The notes under the pieces: generated by a model | Seen by the model: the letters and a program-made list of their open reading frames with translations, nothing else | Database searches by the model: none | Told to the model about the DNA's origin: nothing | Part shown: one piece after another, positions 8,958 to 17,778 of the stretch | Numbering within the stretch: position 1 is the stretch's first letter | Layout of the letters: each line of letters opens with the position of its first letter | Translations under genes and position numbers: made by a program | Source of the DNA: Paenibacillus woosongensis | GTDB lineage: Bacteria > Bacillota > Bacilli > Paenibacillales > Paenibacillaceae | Direction of reading: 5' to 3' | DNA length: 64,000 bases | Assembly: GCF_009725165.1 (NCBI RefSeq) | Contig: NZ_WNZW01000001.1 | Span: 744,001-808,000 of the forward strand

Positions 8958-9890
8958 TCATCTGTTTTTCACTATATTCTGAATAATTGCAAGAAGTTTT
9001 TGCGCACGGACTGCTGTCGTATGCTTCTCATGAATAAATTCGTAGCCTTGTCTCGTTATTTGCTCACGCAGGGCATCATTCTCCGGCCGTAAATAGAACT
9101 CTACCTTCTCTTCATAATCACGCTCTGAAATAGCAACGAAATGTTCTCCCGGCCTAAATCCCAAGTCTCTCAAATCCTCGTTCGGCGGAGCCATTAATAG
9201 CGTATAACTAGCCAGCACTTCGAAGTATTTGCGCAAAGAGTATTTATAAATAGAATCGCATGTCAGAAAAATTTTTGCCCGGTTGGCTTCTATGGCAAAC
9301 TTTTGAGCGACCAGCACTTGTTGATCAGATTCGAAATTGACATACCCCGGGTGCTTATGAAAGACAAAGCCCGGCCTTCTCATATACGTATTCTTCATTA
9401 AATGACGCAGCGGATATATTCGCCGGTTGATGGCTCCCATGAGCAATATATCAATATCCTTGGGCTGATTATAGTTTTGAAATACGGTAGGTTCGGCAAA
9501 ATGGGGCAGCCAGTGTAATTTCCCCTCATATTCGGGATATCTTTTGCGGAAAGCGCTGCGGTAAATTGTAAAGATATTCTCCGGCCTGTTAGCCAGAAAC
9601 TCCCTTCGCTTGTCAACATGTCCATGGAGGTCGTGCATAATCATTCCCCAAGGGATTTGCAGATCGAATACCTCTTCTACCGGAGGACAATGCGTCGAGT
9701 GAAACATATCGTTCAACAGGATAAAATCAGGGGTAAACGGTATCCGTTGCAGAATCTCGTCCAGCTTGCCTCCCTCGTGGCAAAGCGCCAGATCAGCATG
9801 CTTCGCCAGCTCCAACTGCAAATAATGAAAATTCCTCTCTAAATACTGGCTGAAATCTTTTGTAATAAATAATATTTTAAGCCGCTCCAT
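8958..9890 (-). CDS. CgeB-like glycosyltransferase
   Basis: A GT-B-like protein of about 310 residues resembling spore maturation protein CgeB. Seen: LKILFITKDFSQYLERNF at the start, PWGMIMHDLHGHVDKRREF near 90, IDILLMGAINRRIYPLRHLM near 155, and the C-terminal Glyco_trans_1_2-type segment RKYFEVLASYTLLMAPPNED near 230. The frame is open to ATG 9920, but only ATG 9890 has GAAAGG at a useful distance. CgeB of B. subtilis is a late mother-cell protein affecting spore surface maturation. This copy lacks the N-terminal GX3 tag found on the two other CgeB-like proteins at 16.6-18.9 kb. Confidence 0.8.
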   Translation of the reverse strand: MERLKILFITKDFSQYLERNFHYLQLELAKHADLALCHEGGKLDEILQRIPFTPDFILLNDMFHSTHCPPVEEVFDLQIPWGMIMHDLHGHVDKRREFLANRPENIFTIYRSAFRKRYPEYEGKLHWLPHFAEPTVFQNYNQPKDIDILLMGAINRRIYPLRHLMKNTYMRRPGFVFHKHPGYVNFESDQQVLVAQKFAIEANRAKIFLTCDSIYKYSLRKYFEVLASYTLLMAPPNEDLRDLGFRPGEHFVAISERDYEEKVEFYLRPENDALREQITRQGYEFIHEKHTTAVRAQKLLAIIQNIVKNR

Positions 9891-9939
9891 TAGCCTCATC
9901 CTTTCCGAGGCGGCATTCAAGATTTTTCAAGAAAAAGTT

Positions 9940-9973
9940 CGAAAGCCTGCCTGATTTAACTGACAAGCTTTCG
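9940..9973 (-). terminator. Weak terminator after the 135-residue spore-surface candidate
   Basis: Arms CGAAAGC and GCTTTCG with a 20-base loop, followed on the minus strand by AACTTTTTC. The loop is large and the T run interrupted, so it may attenuate rather than stop transcription. Confidence 0.4.
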
Positions 9974-9986
9974 TACAAGAACAGTA

Positions 9987-10394
9987 TTAAGGGGTTGACG
10001 CCATGCCGACGAATGATTCGGGGCCGTTTCGAACCGATGTCGAGATGCCGGACACGTAGCTGCTATATATGGTTTCCGGTGCAGCCGGCGCATTAATATC
10101 AGCAGCCACAAAGTTCGTCAGTTGGGTATCTGTAGATTCGCTGACCACATTTTCAATTCTATAGATGACATTCTGGGGAGCGTACGTCGCCCCGCGTACA
10201 ATTTCAATCGTTACTACATCACCGATGTCCCCGAGAATTCCTATGGAACCATGCAGGATAACGATCGGATTAGGGACGTTTTGTGTTTGCAGCCCTATGA
10301 TGCCAAATAGCTCCGGCGATGAGGACAGCGGAGTTCCAGGAAACCCCGGCCGATTTGAATTAACGGATGTTCTTGCATCCAAGAAAGTTCCCAA
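9987..10394 (-). CDS. Unknown 135-residue beta-rich protein, possible glycan acceptor
   Basis: Starts at TTG behind a near-perfect AGGAGGTGA. No cysteine, no signal peptide and no membrane segment. The middle is rich in alternating hydrophobic residues (NPIVILHGSIGILGDIGDVV, VTIEIVRG), suggesting beta structure. Both ends are rich in Ser, Thr, Pro and Gly. No known family is recognised. It is the only non-enzyme of this size in the lower part of the cluster, has its own leader with a sigma-K-like -10 and its own downstream hairpin, and could be a structural spore-surface protein modified by the cluster (inference). Confidence 0.65.
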   Translation of the reverse strand: MGTFLDARTSVNSNRPGFPGTPLSSSPELFGIIGLQTQNVPNPIVILHGSIGILGDIGDVVTIEIVRGATYAPQNVIYRIENVVSESTDTQLTNFVAADINAPAAPETIYSSYVSGISTSVRNGPESFVGMASTP

Positions 10395-10428
10395 AACGAG
10401 TCACCTCCTGAAAATTTAAAAGTTACAA

Positions 10429-10437
10429 TACTATATG
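10429..10437 (-). promoter_or_regulatory. Candidate sigma-K -10 element before the 135-residue gene
   Basis: CATATAGTA on the minus strand fits CATAnnnTA, 35 bases before the TTG start. No mACm -35 lies at 16-17 bases, so the promoter would need an activator such as a GerE-type protein, or it is a chance match. Confidence 0.4.
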
Positions 10438-10533
10438 CTCGTTCGTTCGACGTCGCTTGGACAGTTAACATAAGGCATATGCTTAAATCGAGCCTTTAAA
10501 CGATAAACTATGAGTATTGCAGCCCGATCTATC

Positions 10534-11253
10534 TCATACATCCCGATGGCGGTGTATCAGGCGATGGAAAGGCCTTCTGTATCTGGAGCGTACGGAAGCA
10601 ATTTCTTGTACGATGGAAGATTCATGACGGATCGTTCCCATCCCGGGATGGCGACGATAAGCAATTAAGGGCTGGTTCACATAGTGAAATGAGTATCCCG
10701 CCAACAAAATTCGGCACCATAAATCATAATCATGGGTGTAAGGGAGTCTCTCATCGAAGAGTCCTACCCGCTTAAGCAAGCTGCGCTTGATCATCACGGT
10801 ACAGCCGTTAATAGGATTACCGCGGGTCAATGTCTCCAGCAGTTCTCGGCGGGTCATGGGCAAAGCGCCTGCCCCAAATTGGGTCACTGTTCCACTCTCA
10901 TCGATATAATTGAAATTCGTGTGGGAAATGACCGCTTTGTGCCGCAGCATTTCATGAAGCTGTATGCTGATCTTCTCGGGATAAAATATGTCATCCGAGC
11001 TTAACCAAGCGATATAATCTCCCGAAGCATGGCGTATTCCATGGTTTAGTGCAGTAGCCGTGCCCCCGTTTTGCTTGCCCAAATAATGAATACGATGCCT
11101 GTAAGGCGCGAGCAGCTCCGCATAGGAAGTAGAGCCGTCGTCCACCACAATGATTTCAATATTGGAATAAGTCTGACCCAGAGCGCTTGATACCGCCTGC
11201 TCTATATAAGGACAGTTATAGAAAGGAATGATAATGCTGACCTTTGCACTCAT
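10534..11253 (-). CDS. GT2 glycosyltransferase
   Basis: A compact 239-residue GT-A enzyme. Seen: the N-terminal SIIIPFYNCPYIEQAVSSAL, VVDDGSTSY near residue 36, GGTATALNHGIRHASGDYIA near 61, and the metal site WLSSDDIFYPEK near 80. Later segments VGLFDERLPYTHDYDLWCRI near 167 match the acceptor-side motif of protein- or polysaccharide-glycosylating GT2 enzymes. The start overlaps the stop of the upstream SDR by four bases, so the two are translationally coupled. Sugar specificity unknown. Confidence 0.88.
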   Translation of the reverse strand: MSAKVSIIIPFYNCPYIEQAVSSALGQTYSNIEIIVVDDGSTSYAELLAPYRHRIHYLGKQNGGTATALNHGIRHASGDYIAWLSSDDIFYPEKISIQLHEMLRHKAVISHTNFNYIDESGTVTQFGAGALPMTRRELLETLTRGNPINGCTVMIKRSLLKRVGLFDERLPYTHDYDLWCRILLAGYSFHYVNQPLIAYRRHPGMGTIRHESSIVQEIASVRSRYRRPFHRLIHRHRDV

Positions 11254-12185
11254 AAATCATCCGTTTCCTCCCTTCGATAATATTGCAAAATATCGCTTAC
11301 CGAGGTTCCCCAGGGGATTGCCGGACTCCATCCCATCCTGTTCAGCAGTTCGGGCTGTATAAGGGCAGCCCTTTCGGGCATACCTTCTGCTGCTTCTTCA
11401 TTGACATTTTCTTCGAGCGGACATTCCGTCTCAGCCAGATTAATGAAGCTCTGACACACGTCACCAAGTCTTCTCTCCACTCCGGAACATACCGGATACA
11501 CCGTGCCCGAACTTCCCCGGCGCAGCAGCAATTCATAGGCGTCTACCGCATCTCTGACATCTAGAAAATCCCTTGTTGCGCTGGCTGATGACAGCCGGAA
11601 ACGCGGTCTGGGCTCCCCTCGTTCCAGAGCGGCAATATATCCCGCCAGCAGGGAGCAAATGCCGGTAGATGGGCCGGGACCGACAAGATTGCAAGGCTCT
11701 GCCAATATAACATGTTGATGAAACAGTTCCCCCCATGCCAGGGAGATCACTTCTTGGATCGATTTGCTCAGTCCATAAGGATGAGTTGGCTCTACAGGGA
11801 AACTCAGGTCAAATTTCAGGCGCGAGCCAGCAATTAATATGGGAATTCTCTCCCGCTGCCTCAAGGCGTTTAACAAATGTATTGTCCCCAATATATTGCT
11901 CTCCATATAGAGGATGGGATTTGCCCAGGATTCAGGAACAGAATTTTTGCCGGCAAGATGAAGTACATAATGGGGAGATACGCGTTGAACAAGCTCGCAT
12001 ATATCTGCCTGCCCTTTCAAATCGCACACATGATAATCCACATGATCTATGAGAGGCAGCTTTTTAAGGGAAGAATGGGATCGAACAATCGCAGCCACTC
12101 TATAGCCTTTTTCAGCCAGTCTTTTGCAGGCATGCTGTCCGGTAAAGCCGGCGGCTCCGGTAACTAGTACGGTGCCTTTATTCAT
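11250..12185 (-). CDS. NAD-dependent epimerase/dehydratase, Rmd-like SDR
   Basis: An extended SDR of 311 residues with TGAAGFTGQHACKRL at the N-terminus, HLAGKNSVPESWANP near 76, and the active pair in HPYGLSKSIQEV near 137. It most resembles GDP-4-keto-6-deoxy-D-mannose reductases and related sugar-nucleotide SDRs, but the substrate is uncertain. The catalytic Ser region reads ILIAGSRLKFD. It overlaps both neighbours by four bases (ATGA), placing it in one coupled operon with the GT2 downstream and the RmlD-like reductase upstream. Confidence 0.82.
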   Translation of the reverse strand: MNKGTVLVTGAAGFTGQHACKRLAEKGYRVAAIVRSHSSLKKLPLIDHVDYHVCDLKGQADICELVQRVSPHYVLHLAGKNSVPESWANPILYMESNILGTIHLLNALRQRERIPILIAGSRLKFDLSFPVEPTHPYGLSKSIQEVISLAWGELFHQHVILAEPCNLVGPGPSTGICSLLAGYIAALERGEPRPRFRLSSASATRDFLDVRDAVDAYELLLRRGSSGTVYPVCSGVERRLGDVCQSFINLAETECPLEENVNEEAAEGMPERAALIQPELLNRMGWSPAIPWGTSVSDILQYYRREETDDL

Positions 12186-13009
12186 TTTTTTCCCATCCAG
12201 TCAGCCATTTCCTCAATCATGCCACGAAAAGAAGGAAGGGCAAAATGAACATCCTTCCGAGTCGATACCAATGTGCGATCAATGACCGGCTCATCCACAG
12301 GAACGATGTTCACATCCTGCTTATTCCAAATCTCCTGAAATAGCTTCAGCATATCATGCTTGTTGAAGGTTTCTGGATGAGCAAGGTGCACGAGCCCGGA
12401 TAAGGAGGAGTCCAGCACAGAATCGATGGCTTTCGCTAATTGAATTGTTGTCACTCCGTTCCAGTGAACGCGACGATACCCGTTTACTTTTCCTTGTTGG
12501 CCTAAGAACCACTGCAGCAATCCAATACCCTGATCGCGTATTTCGGGACCGATAATCGATGTCCGAATCGTAAGATGCCCCTCATCCCGAACCTCTCCAA
12601 GCGCCTTCGTGACTGCATAGGTGGATGTACCGTCAGTCAGATCATTTTCCGTGTACTTCCCTTTACTGCCAAGGAATACGCAGTCCGTACTAATGTGGAT
12701 TAACCGGGCAGACAGCGCGTCTGCTGCCCGCCGGAGACGGTGCGGGAGAAATCCGTTAATATGGTAAGCTGCTATTGTATTCTGGGCCGCGAAATGGTTG
12801 AGCACACCTACGGCATTAATGATGACATCCGGCCTGACGAGCTGAACGGCCCGTTCTACTGCTGAAATGTCATCCACATCAAGAATGAGCGACCCGGGGT
12901 CGCTCGTATCCCGGGTCGTATAAAATACGCGATGCTTCCCCTGCCGCTGGAAATAACGAACCAATACATGACCAGCCATTCCGTTACCGCCGATAATGAG
13001 TATTTTCAT
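12182..13009 (-). CDS. RmlD-like NDP-sugar reductase of the L-HexNAc pathway
   Basis: A 275-residue SDR with IIGGNGMAGHVLVRYF at the start, NAVGVLNHFA near 65, HISTDCVFLGSKGKYTENDL near 105 and the pair TYAVTKALGE near 130, all as in RmlD-type reductases. It sits between a CapE/FnlA-like dehydratase and a WecB/FnlC-like 2-epimerase, the order of three-step routes from UDP-GlcNAc to UDP-L-FucNAc or UDP-L-QuiNAc. CapF/FnlB reductases carry an extra C-terminal cupin domain (about 370 residues); this one does not, and in size is more like the RmlD-type reductase of the L-QuiNAc branch. The pathway is a strong inference; the end sugar is open. Confidence 0.83.
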   Translation of the reverse strand: MKILIIGGNGMAGHVLVRYFQRQGKHRVFYTTRDTSDPGSLILDVDDISAVERAVQLVRPDVIINAVGVLNHFAAQNTIAAYHINGFLPHRLRRAADALSARLIHISTDCVFLGSKGKYTENDLTDGTSTYAVTKALGEVRDEGHLTIRTSIIGPEIRDQGIGLLQWFLGQQGKVNGYRRVHWNGVTTIQLAKAIDSVLDSSLSGLVHLAHPETFNKHDMLKLFQEIWNKQDVNIVPVDEPVIDRTLVSTRKDVHFALPSFRGMIEEMADWMGKK

Positions 13010-13992
13010 GATATGAATCCTCCGCGAATCAATAAATTCCGGATTTCGTCTTTATCCATTAAATTGTGCTCCGAGCTGAAGCTCTCAAACGGAACAAGAG
13101 GGTACTGGCTGTATCGCTCCTTTAATTCTGGAATATCCAGATTGGGCAGAATAACCAAGTATTCTCGATCGTACACTATGGTAGTCATGCTCTCGTATTC
13201 ACTCATCAGAATCTCGTGTATTTTCTCGCCAGGGCGGATCCCAGACTCGATAATCTCCACATTTTCCTTGCCCGACGCCTCAATCAGCACCTCTGCTAAG
13301 TCAACAATGCGGCAGGTTGGCATAGACATAACGAAGATTTCCCCGCCGATACTTTCGATAGAAGCCTTGAATAGCAAGCTGATGGCGTCCGGAAGTGTGA
13401 AAAAGAAACGCGTCATTTTCAAATCTGTAATGCGTACATGATTTTTATTGGCAATCTGGCTTTTAAATAAATGAACTACACTGCCATTGGTGCCAAGTAC
13501 ATTTCCACCGCGCACACAGACGAACTTCGTATCGCTTTGCAGCAAGTTGGCATACACGATCAGCTTCTCCCCGATCGCCTTGGTCATGCCGTAGAAATTA
13601 GAGGGATTCGCCGCCTTATCCGTTGAAATATAGATTACCTTTTTTACTTTGTTCTCCATTGCTGTCTCAATGACATTCTGTGTGCCGACAACATTCGTCT
13701 TCAAAGCCTCATAAGGTTGATCTTCACAGACGGGAACATGCTTCAATGCAGCCAAATGATATACGATATCCACATTCTTGCACGCATCCATAAGGGCTTC
13801 TTTATCACGAATATCGCCGATACGGAACGTGAGTCGCGGATCCTCAAATGCCCGGCTCATAGCAACCTGGGTAGACTCGTTACGTGAAAATACGATGATT
13901 TCCTTCGGCTGCTGAAGCAATAGCTGCTTAACCAGCTCATACCCCCACGACCCGGTTCCCCCGGTCACGAGAATGACTTGATTAGTGAACAT
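13006..13992 (-). CDS. UDP-GlcNAc 4,6-dehydratase/5-epimerase, CapE/FnlA-like SDR (copy 2)
   Basis: A 328-residue extended SDR with TGGTGSWGYELVKQLL near residue 10, YHLAALKHVPVCEDQPYEAL near 81, the active segment STDKAANPSNFYGMTKAIGE near 124 and RGGNVLGTNGSVVHLF near 161. The family removes water from UDP-GlcNAc and, in CapE/FnlA/WbjB, also inverts C5 to start L-sugar synthesis. Adjacency to the reductase and 2-epimerase supports the L-series role for this copy rather than for the 5808-6797 paralogue. It overlaps the epimerase end by 11 bases and the reductase start by four. Confidence 0.9.
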   Translation of the reverse strand: MFTNQVILVTGGTGSWGYELVKQLLLQQPKEIIVFSRNESTQVAMSRAFEDPRLTFRIGDIRDKEALMDACKNVDIVYHLAALKHVPVCEDQPYEALKTNVVGTQNVIETAMENKVKKVIYISTDKAANPSNFYGMTKAIGEKLIVYANLLQSDTKFVCVRGGNVLGTNGSVVHLFKSQIANKNHVRITDLKMTRFFFTLPDAISLLFKASIESIGGEIFVMSMPTCRIVDLAEVLIEASGKENVEIIESGIRPGEKIHEILMSEYESMTTIVYDREYLVILPNLDIPELKERYSQYPLVPFESFSSEHNLMDKDEIRNLLIRGGFIS

Positions 13993-15076
13993 TCACCTTC
14001 CCCCCCAACACGAATTTAACAACTTTTTGCGAGACTCGTTCTTCCAAGTATCCTTCGGGACAAGACCAGGACCGATCCAGACCAATCATCAGCTCCACGG
14101 CAGCCGCGATTCTCTGTGAATCGAGTCCGGATACGACGTTGCTGCCGCAATCTACGGTTTCGGGTCTTTCTGTTGTTCTGCGAATCGTAACCGTGGGCAC
14201 TTGCATGATGCAGCACTCTTCCTGTACGGTACCGCTATCCGTTAAAGCGCAGCGGGCATGCCTCTCCAACTTCACGAAATCGAAAAAGCCGAAGGGCTCA
14301 TGGAACTCGACTAACGGATTCATTCTTATTTTCAGATCGCTGTCGATCCGGGACTTCGTTCGGGGATGAATGCTGCAGATCAAACGCTGGCCATAGGCCT
14401 CGGCTACTTTGTTCAATCCCTCCATGATCTCTTGCAAATGGCCGGGATGATCCACATTCTCCGCACGGTGCGTCGTAACTAGAAAATACTGGCCGTGCTT
14501 GAGCTTCAGCCGATCCAGTATATCGCTGTTGGCAATGAATGGCTCGTAATGCTTCATGACCTCATAAATCGGATTGCCCGTCAAAATAATTCGCCTGCCC
14601 GGAACCCCCTCCGCTAAGAGATGCTGCTTGCTTTGCGGGGTATAAGGCATATTAATTGTAGATATCGTATCTATTAGTTTGCGATTCTTCTCTTCAGGCA
14701 CCTCTAGATCAAAGCAGCGGTTCCCTGCCTCCATATGGACGACGGGAATACCCATCCGCTCAGCCAATATGGCGCACAGCGCACTGTTCGTGTCACCAAG
14801 AAGCAGGATCCGATCCGGCCGCTCCGCGCTTAATATCGATTCCATCTGCGAGAACATGGCCGCCAGTTGATGACCTAGCGTAGTATTGCGGTTATTAAGA
14901 ATATAATCCGGCTGTCTGAGACCGAGCTCTTGGAAAAAAATATCACTAAGACTGGTATTGAAGTTTTGCCCGGTATGCACGAGTATATGCTTATCGGCAT
15001 AACGATCCAGCAGAGGAATAATCAAGCTGAGGCGAATAATTTCCGGACGCGTTCCGAGGATCGTCATTATCTTCAC
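13982..15076 (-). CDS. UDP-HexNAc 2-epimerase (WecB/FnlC/CapG type)
   Basis: A 364-residue GT-B-like epimerase. Seen: MTILGTRPEIIRLSLIIPLL at the start, HTGQNFNTSLSDIFFQ near 35, LLLGDTNSALCAILAERMGI near 91, HMEAGNRCFD near 113, TTHRAENVDHPGHL near 202 and DSGTVQEECCIMQVPTVTIR near 282. These match non-hydrolysing UDP-GlcNAc 2-epimerases. In the L-HexNAc pathway the enzyme acts last, epimerising C2 of the reduced L-sugar. First of four tightly coupled sugar genes; the dehydratase start lies inside its end. Confidence 0.92.
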   Translation of the reverse strand: MKIMTILGTRPEIIRLSLIIPLLDRYADKHILVHTGQNFNTSLSDIFFQELGLRQPDYILNNRNTTLGHQLAAMFSQMESILSAERPDRILLLGDTNSALCAILAERMGIPVVHMEAGNRCFDLEVPEEKNRKLIDTISTINMPYTPQSKQHLLAEGVPGRRIILTGNPIYEVMKHYEPFIANSDILDRLKLKHGQYFLVTTHRAENVDHPGHLQEIMEGLNKVAEAYGQRLICSIHPRTKSRIDSDLKIRMNPLVEFHEPFGFFDFVKLERHARCALTDSGTVQEECCIMQVPTVTIRRTTERPETVDCGSNVVSGLDSQRIAAAVELMIGLDRSWSCPEGYLEERVSQKVVKFVLGGKVNVH

Positions 15077-15092
15077 TTTCTCATCTCCCTGT

Positions 15093-16544
15093 TCACAGTC
15101 TCTTCTTATCTTTACTTCTTCTTCGCATAGGGCTAACCCGCCGGATGGAGCGTATACTCCGCGCTCCGGGTTTCACTCGAGCCTTGCTTCCCTTACGCCC
15201 CCGGTTTAGACGCTTCAGATTCATGACGTTCTTTCGGCTTGTTATGCTCCTCAGCCGTCTGCGCGCAGAGGGCAACAGCCTGGCCTTTTTAGCCCTGCGC
15301 CGAGTCTTTGGACTCGATCGTACGGGGCGGAGCGAAGGCGGATCTGCCACAGGGACCGCACTAGAAGTCCCGCCGCCAATGTGGTTCAACATGGCCTGCA
15401 GATTAGCTTCATAAGCCTCAGGACCGAAGCAGGCTTCAATCTGAATTCGGTTGCTGCGGCCGACGGATTCTATTAAACCCGGCTCATCAAGGAACCGGGA
15501 TACTATGACGCTAAGCTCGGAATACTCTCCGACTGGAGCGAGAAACGGCTGGTTTCCTGTTAAACGTAATATTTCTTCCAGGCCTCCGGATGCATAGGCA
15601 ATGACCGGCTTTTCCATGATCATGGCCTCCATTGCCGTTAGACCGAAGCCTTCATCCTTCATACTAGGGACAATAACCACATCCATCGCGCTGAATGCTG
15701 ATTCGATATCTGACACATAATCGATAAATATGAACCGTTCCGCATAAGGGGACTCGGTGATCCTTTGCCGAAGCTTATGATAATATGGGTTACTCAATTC
15801 AGCTCCGATAATCACAAATTTACTCTGCTGATATTGCCCTGCCAGTATCAGGGCTGCTTCGACAAAATGATCCGCACCCTTCTCAGGGATCAAATAGGAC
15901 GATATATAGCCAATCACCCTATCATCGGAATTCACTTTCCATTGCTGTCTCTGCTTCTCGCGCAGCTGCGGCCACATATGGGGGTTAAAATCGTTCCAAG
16001 ACCAAGAAGGGAATAAGATACTGAGCTTCCCGGCAGAACAACCGCGTAATGGAGCGGCTGCAGATTCCGAAATACATACAATCCAGTCACTGTACTGGTC
16101 GATATTTCGAATAGAAGTTTCCGTAAACTCGTTGCTGGCAATCACTTCGGTAATATGCCAAATAACGGGGACACCCATAGATTTGGCTGCCATTGCCGGA
16201 ACCACGTGGGTGCTGGTATTAACTAGTACATAATCCGGCCGTTCTGCAGCTAGAAGCCGGGAAGTTTCTTTAAACGCTGCTCCCGTCAGCAAATCGTCGG
16301 CTTGCTGGGCTAAACCTTCATGAGGCAAACACATTCCGTATAAAGGCGGAATATTCTGTACAATCGTTCTTATGCCGCGTCTGTGGGCTAGCCGTGTTAA
16401 CAGGCCTTCTTTGGGAACGACGATGACGCACTGGAAATAAGGCGATAATCTCGTGGCCAGAAAGAGCAGCAGTTTCTCCGCTCCTGTAATATTTCTCTTG
16501 TTGCAAATATGCGAGAACAGCAATAGCTTCTTCAATTCTGACAT
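15093..16544 (-). CDS. GT4 glycosyltransferase with an 80-residue Arg-rich C-terminal tail
   Basis: Residues about 1-395 are a GT4 enzyme: ITGAEKLLLFLATRL near 19, VIGYISSYLIPEKGADHFVE near 219, FVIIGAEL near 248 and DEGFGLTAMEAMIMEKPVIA near 302. From about residue 400 the chain becomes a strongly basic tail with TRRRAKKAR, SARRRLRS, RRVSPMRRRSKDKKRL and no catalytic motif. The tail is far longer than normal for GT4 and resembles the basic segments on several cluster neighbours. It may bind an anionic spore polymer or partner (inference). The tail DNA stays in frame and ends just before the epimerase gene. Confidence 0.87.
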   Translation of the reverse strand: MSELKKLLLFSHICNKRNITGAEKLLLFLATRLSPYFQCVIVVPKEGLLTRLAHRRGIRTIVQNIPPLYGMCLPHEGLAQQADDLLTGAAFKETSRLLAAERPDYVLVNTSTHVVPAMAAKSMGVPVIWHITEVIASNEFTETSIRNIDQYSDWIVCISESAAAPLRGCSAGKLSILFPSWSWNDFNPHMWPQLREKQRQQWKVNSDDRVIGYISSYLIPEKGADHFVEAALILAGQYQQSKFVIIGAELSNPYYHKLRQRITESPYAERFIFIDYVSDIESAFSAMDVVIVPSMKDEGFGLTAMEAMIMEKPVIAYASGGLEEILRLTGNQPFLAPVGEYSELSVIVSRFLDEPGLIESVGRSNRIQIEACFGPEAYEANLQAMLNHIGGGTSSAVPVADPPSLRPVRSSPKTRRRAKKARLLPSARRRLRSITSRKNVMNLKRLNRGRKGSKARVKPGARSIRSIRRVSPMRRRSKDKKRL

Positions 16545-16607
16545 AACGGCCTCTCCTTCTAAGGGACAAGGAGAGCCTCACCTCCCTGTACGGTAATGAC
16601 AAACCGT

Positions 16608-17741
16608 CTAACCAAAAATCCGGCTTAACATTTCATGAAGTCGGTGGGAATACGTATGCTCGCGATACGTTCTATCCAAAGCACGCAGCGCAATCTCACG
16701 CCGCTCCGTCTCATGATCCAAATAATAATTAACTTTGTCGTACAGCTCGCCTGGACTGCTGAAGGTCTCGATTTCCTGGCCTGGAATATAGAAGCTGGCC
16801 AAGTCATCCCGAACATCAGCAAGCTGCAATGTTCCACAGGCGGAGATTTCAAATGTCCGGGGGTTAGGAGATGCAGCCGTAAGGCCGACCGAATTGTTAT
16901 TCACGGTCGTATCATAAGGAGAACGGTGCATATTCAGTACGATTTTTGAGCCGCTATATACTTCTGCCGTTTCGCCAGGCCCCATCCATTTACCAATTTC
17001 AATCCGGTCTGGATAGGATGCATATTCAGGCAACCGGTCCCACCAAATTCCATTAATCGTCAGGCCCTTTTCCATGAGGCCGCCAATGATCGGCTGCAAA
17101 AATTCAATCCGATTCCAATAGGCCGAGCCGATAAAGCTGATTGCACGCCGAACAGAGGAACGGGTTAACGTGGGGCGGTAATGGCCTACATGAGCTGCAA
17201 AAGGTAAATAATGTACATTGTTGCACCCTGCAGAACGGTAGAAATCCAGGCAATTGCGCTCTAGGGTAAATACGTAATCATAATGAGGCGCTGTTCTTAT
17301 GGTTATATCCGTGTAATAAGGATCATCCGTCAGCCAAATAGCGGTTCGAATCCCTTTAGCACGTACCGCGTCTACTTGTTCTGCAGGCAGCTCCATCCCA
17401 TCCAGTACAAGCATCAAATCAGGCAAAAAGCTCGATACAAGTTCCGACACCGGCTGCTTGGGCCCCGCCACGCTCACTTCTGCCGCCAGCGTTTGGAGAG
17501 TGGCAATAATGGCCTCATCGATCGGCGCATAAGGGAAGCCCTTGCCTGAGGACACATAAAGAACCTTTAAAGCTCTTTTTGGAAAATGAACAGGGGCTGC
17601 CTCCACGATCGCTTTTGCGCGCCCGCGTAAATATCCCTCATCGAAACCATGCTTTAATCCAGCCTGCCTTCCCCTTCTGCTTGAATCATGAGCTTCTCCT
17701 TCCCGTATAGCCGTTGACTGTAAATCCGAATGAACGAACAT
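16608..17741 (-). CDS. CgeB-like glycosyltransferase with N-terminal GX3 tag (A)
   Basis: A 377-residue protein. Residues 24-44 form a tag, with glycines at 28, 32, 36 and 40 and aromatic residues at 33 and 37 (GFDEGYLRG). From about residue 55 the CgeB-like GT-B domain starts: LKVLYVSSGKGFPYAPIDEA, then LVLDGMELPAEQV, RTAIWLTDDPYYTDI near 132 and YLPFAAHVGHYRP near 178. The C-terminal domain has INGIWWDRLPEY and NPRTFEISACGTLQLADVRD near 300. It is a tandem paralogue of 17779-18876. CgeB proteins act in late spore surface maturation in B. subtilis. Start ATG follows GAGGGAG. Confidence 0.85.
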   Translation of the reverse strand: MFVHSDLQSTAIREGEAHDSSRRGRQAGLKHGFDEGYLRGRAKAIVEAAPVHFPKRALKVLYVSSGKGFPYAPIDEAIIATLQTLAAEVSVAGPKQPVSELVSSFLPDLMLVLDGMELPAEQVDAVRAKGIRTAIWLTDDPYYTDITIRTAPHYDYVFTLERNCLDFYRSAGCNNVHYLPFAAHVGHYRPTLTRSSVRRAISFIGSAYWNRIEFLQPIIGGLMEKGLTINGIWWDRLPEYASYPDRIEIGKWMGPGETAEVYSGSKIVLNMHRSPYDTTVNNNSVGLTAASPNPRTFEISACGTLQLADVRDDLASFYIPGQEIETFSSPGELYDKVNYYLDHETERREIALRALDRTYREHTYSHRLHEMLSRIFG

Positions 17742-17778
17742 ATCGTCACTCCCTCTTGATTATCGCGTCGCTAGTTGC

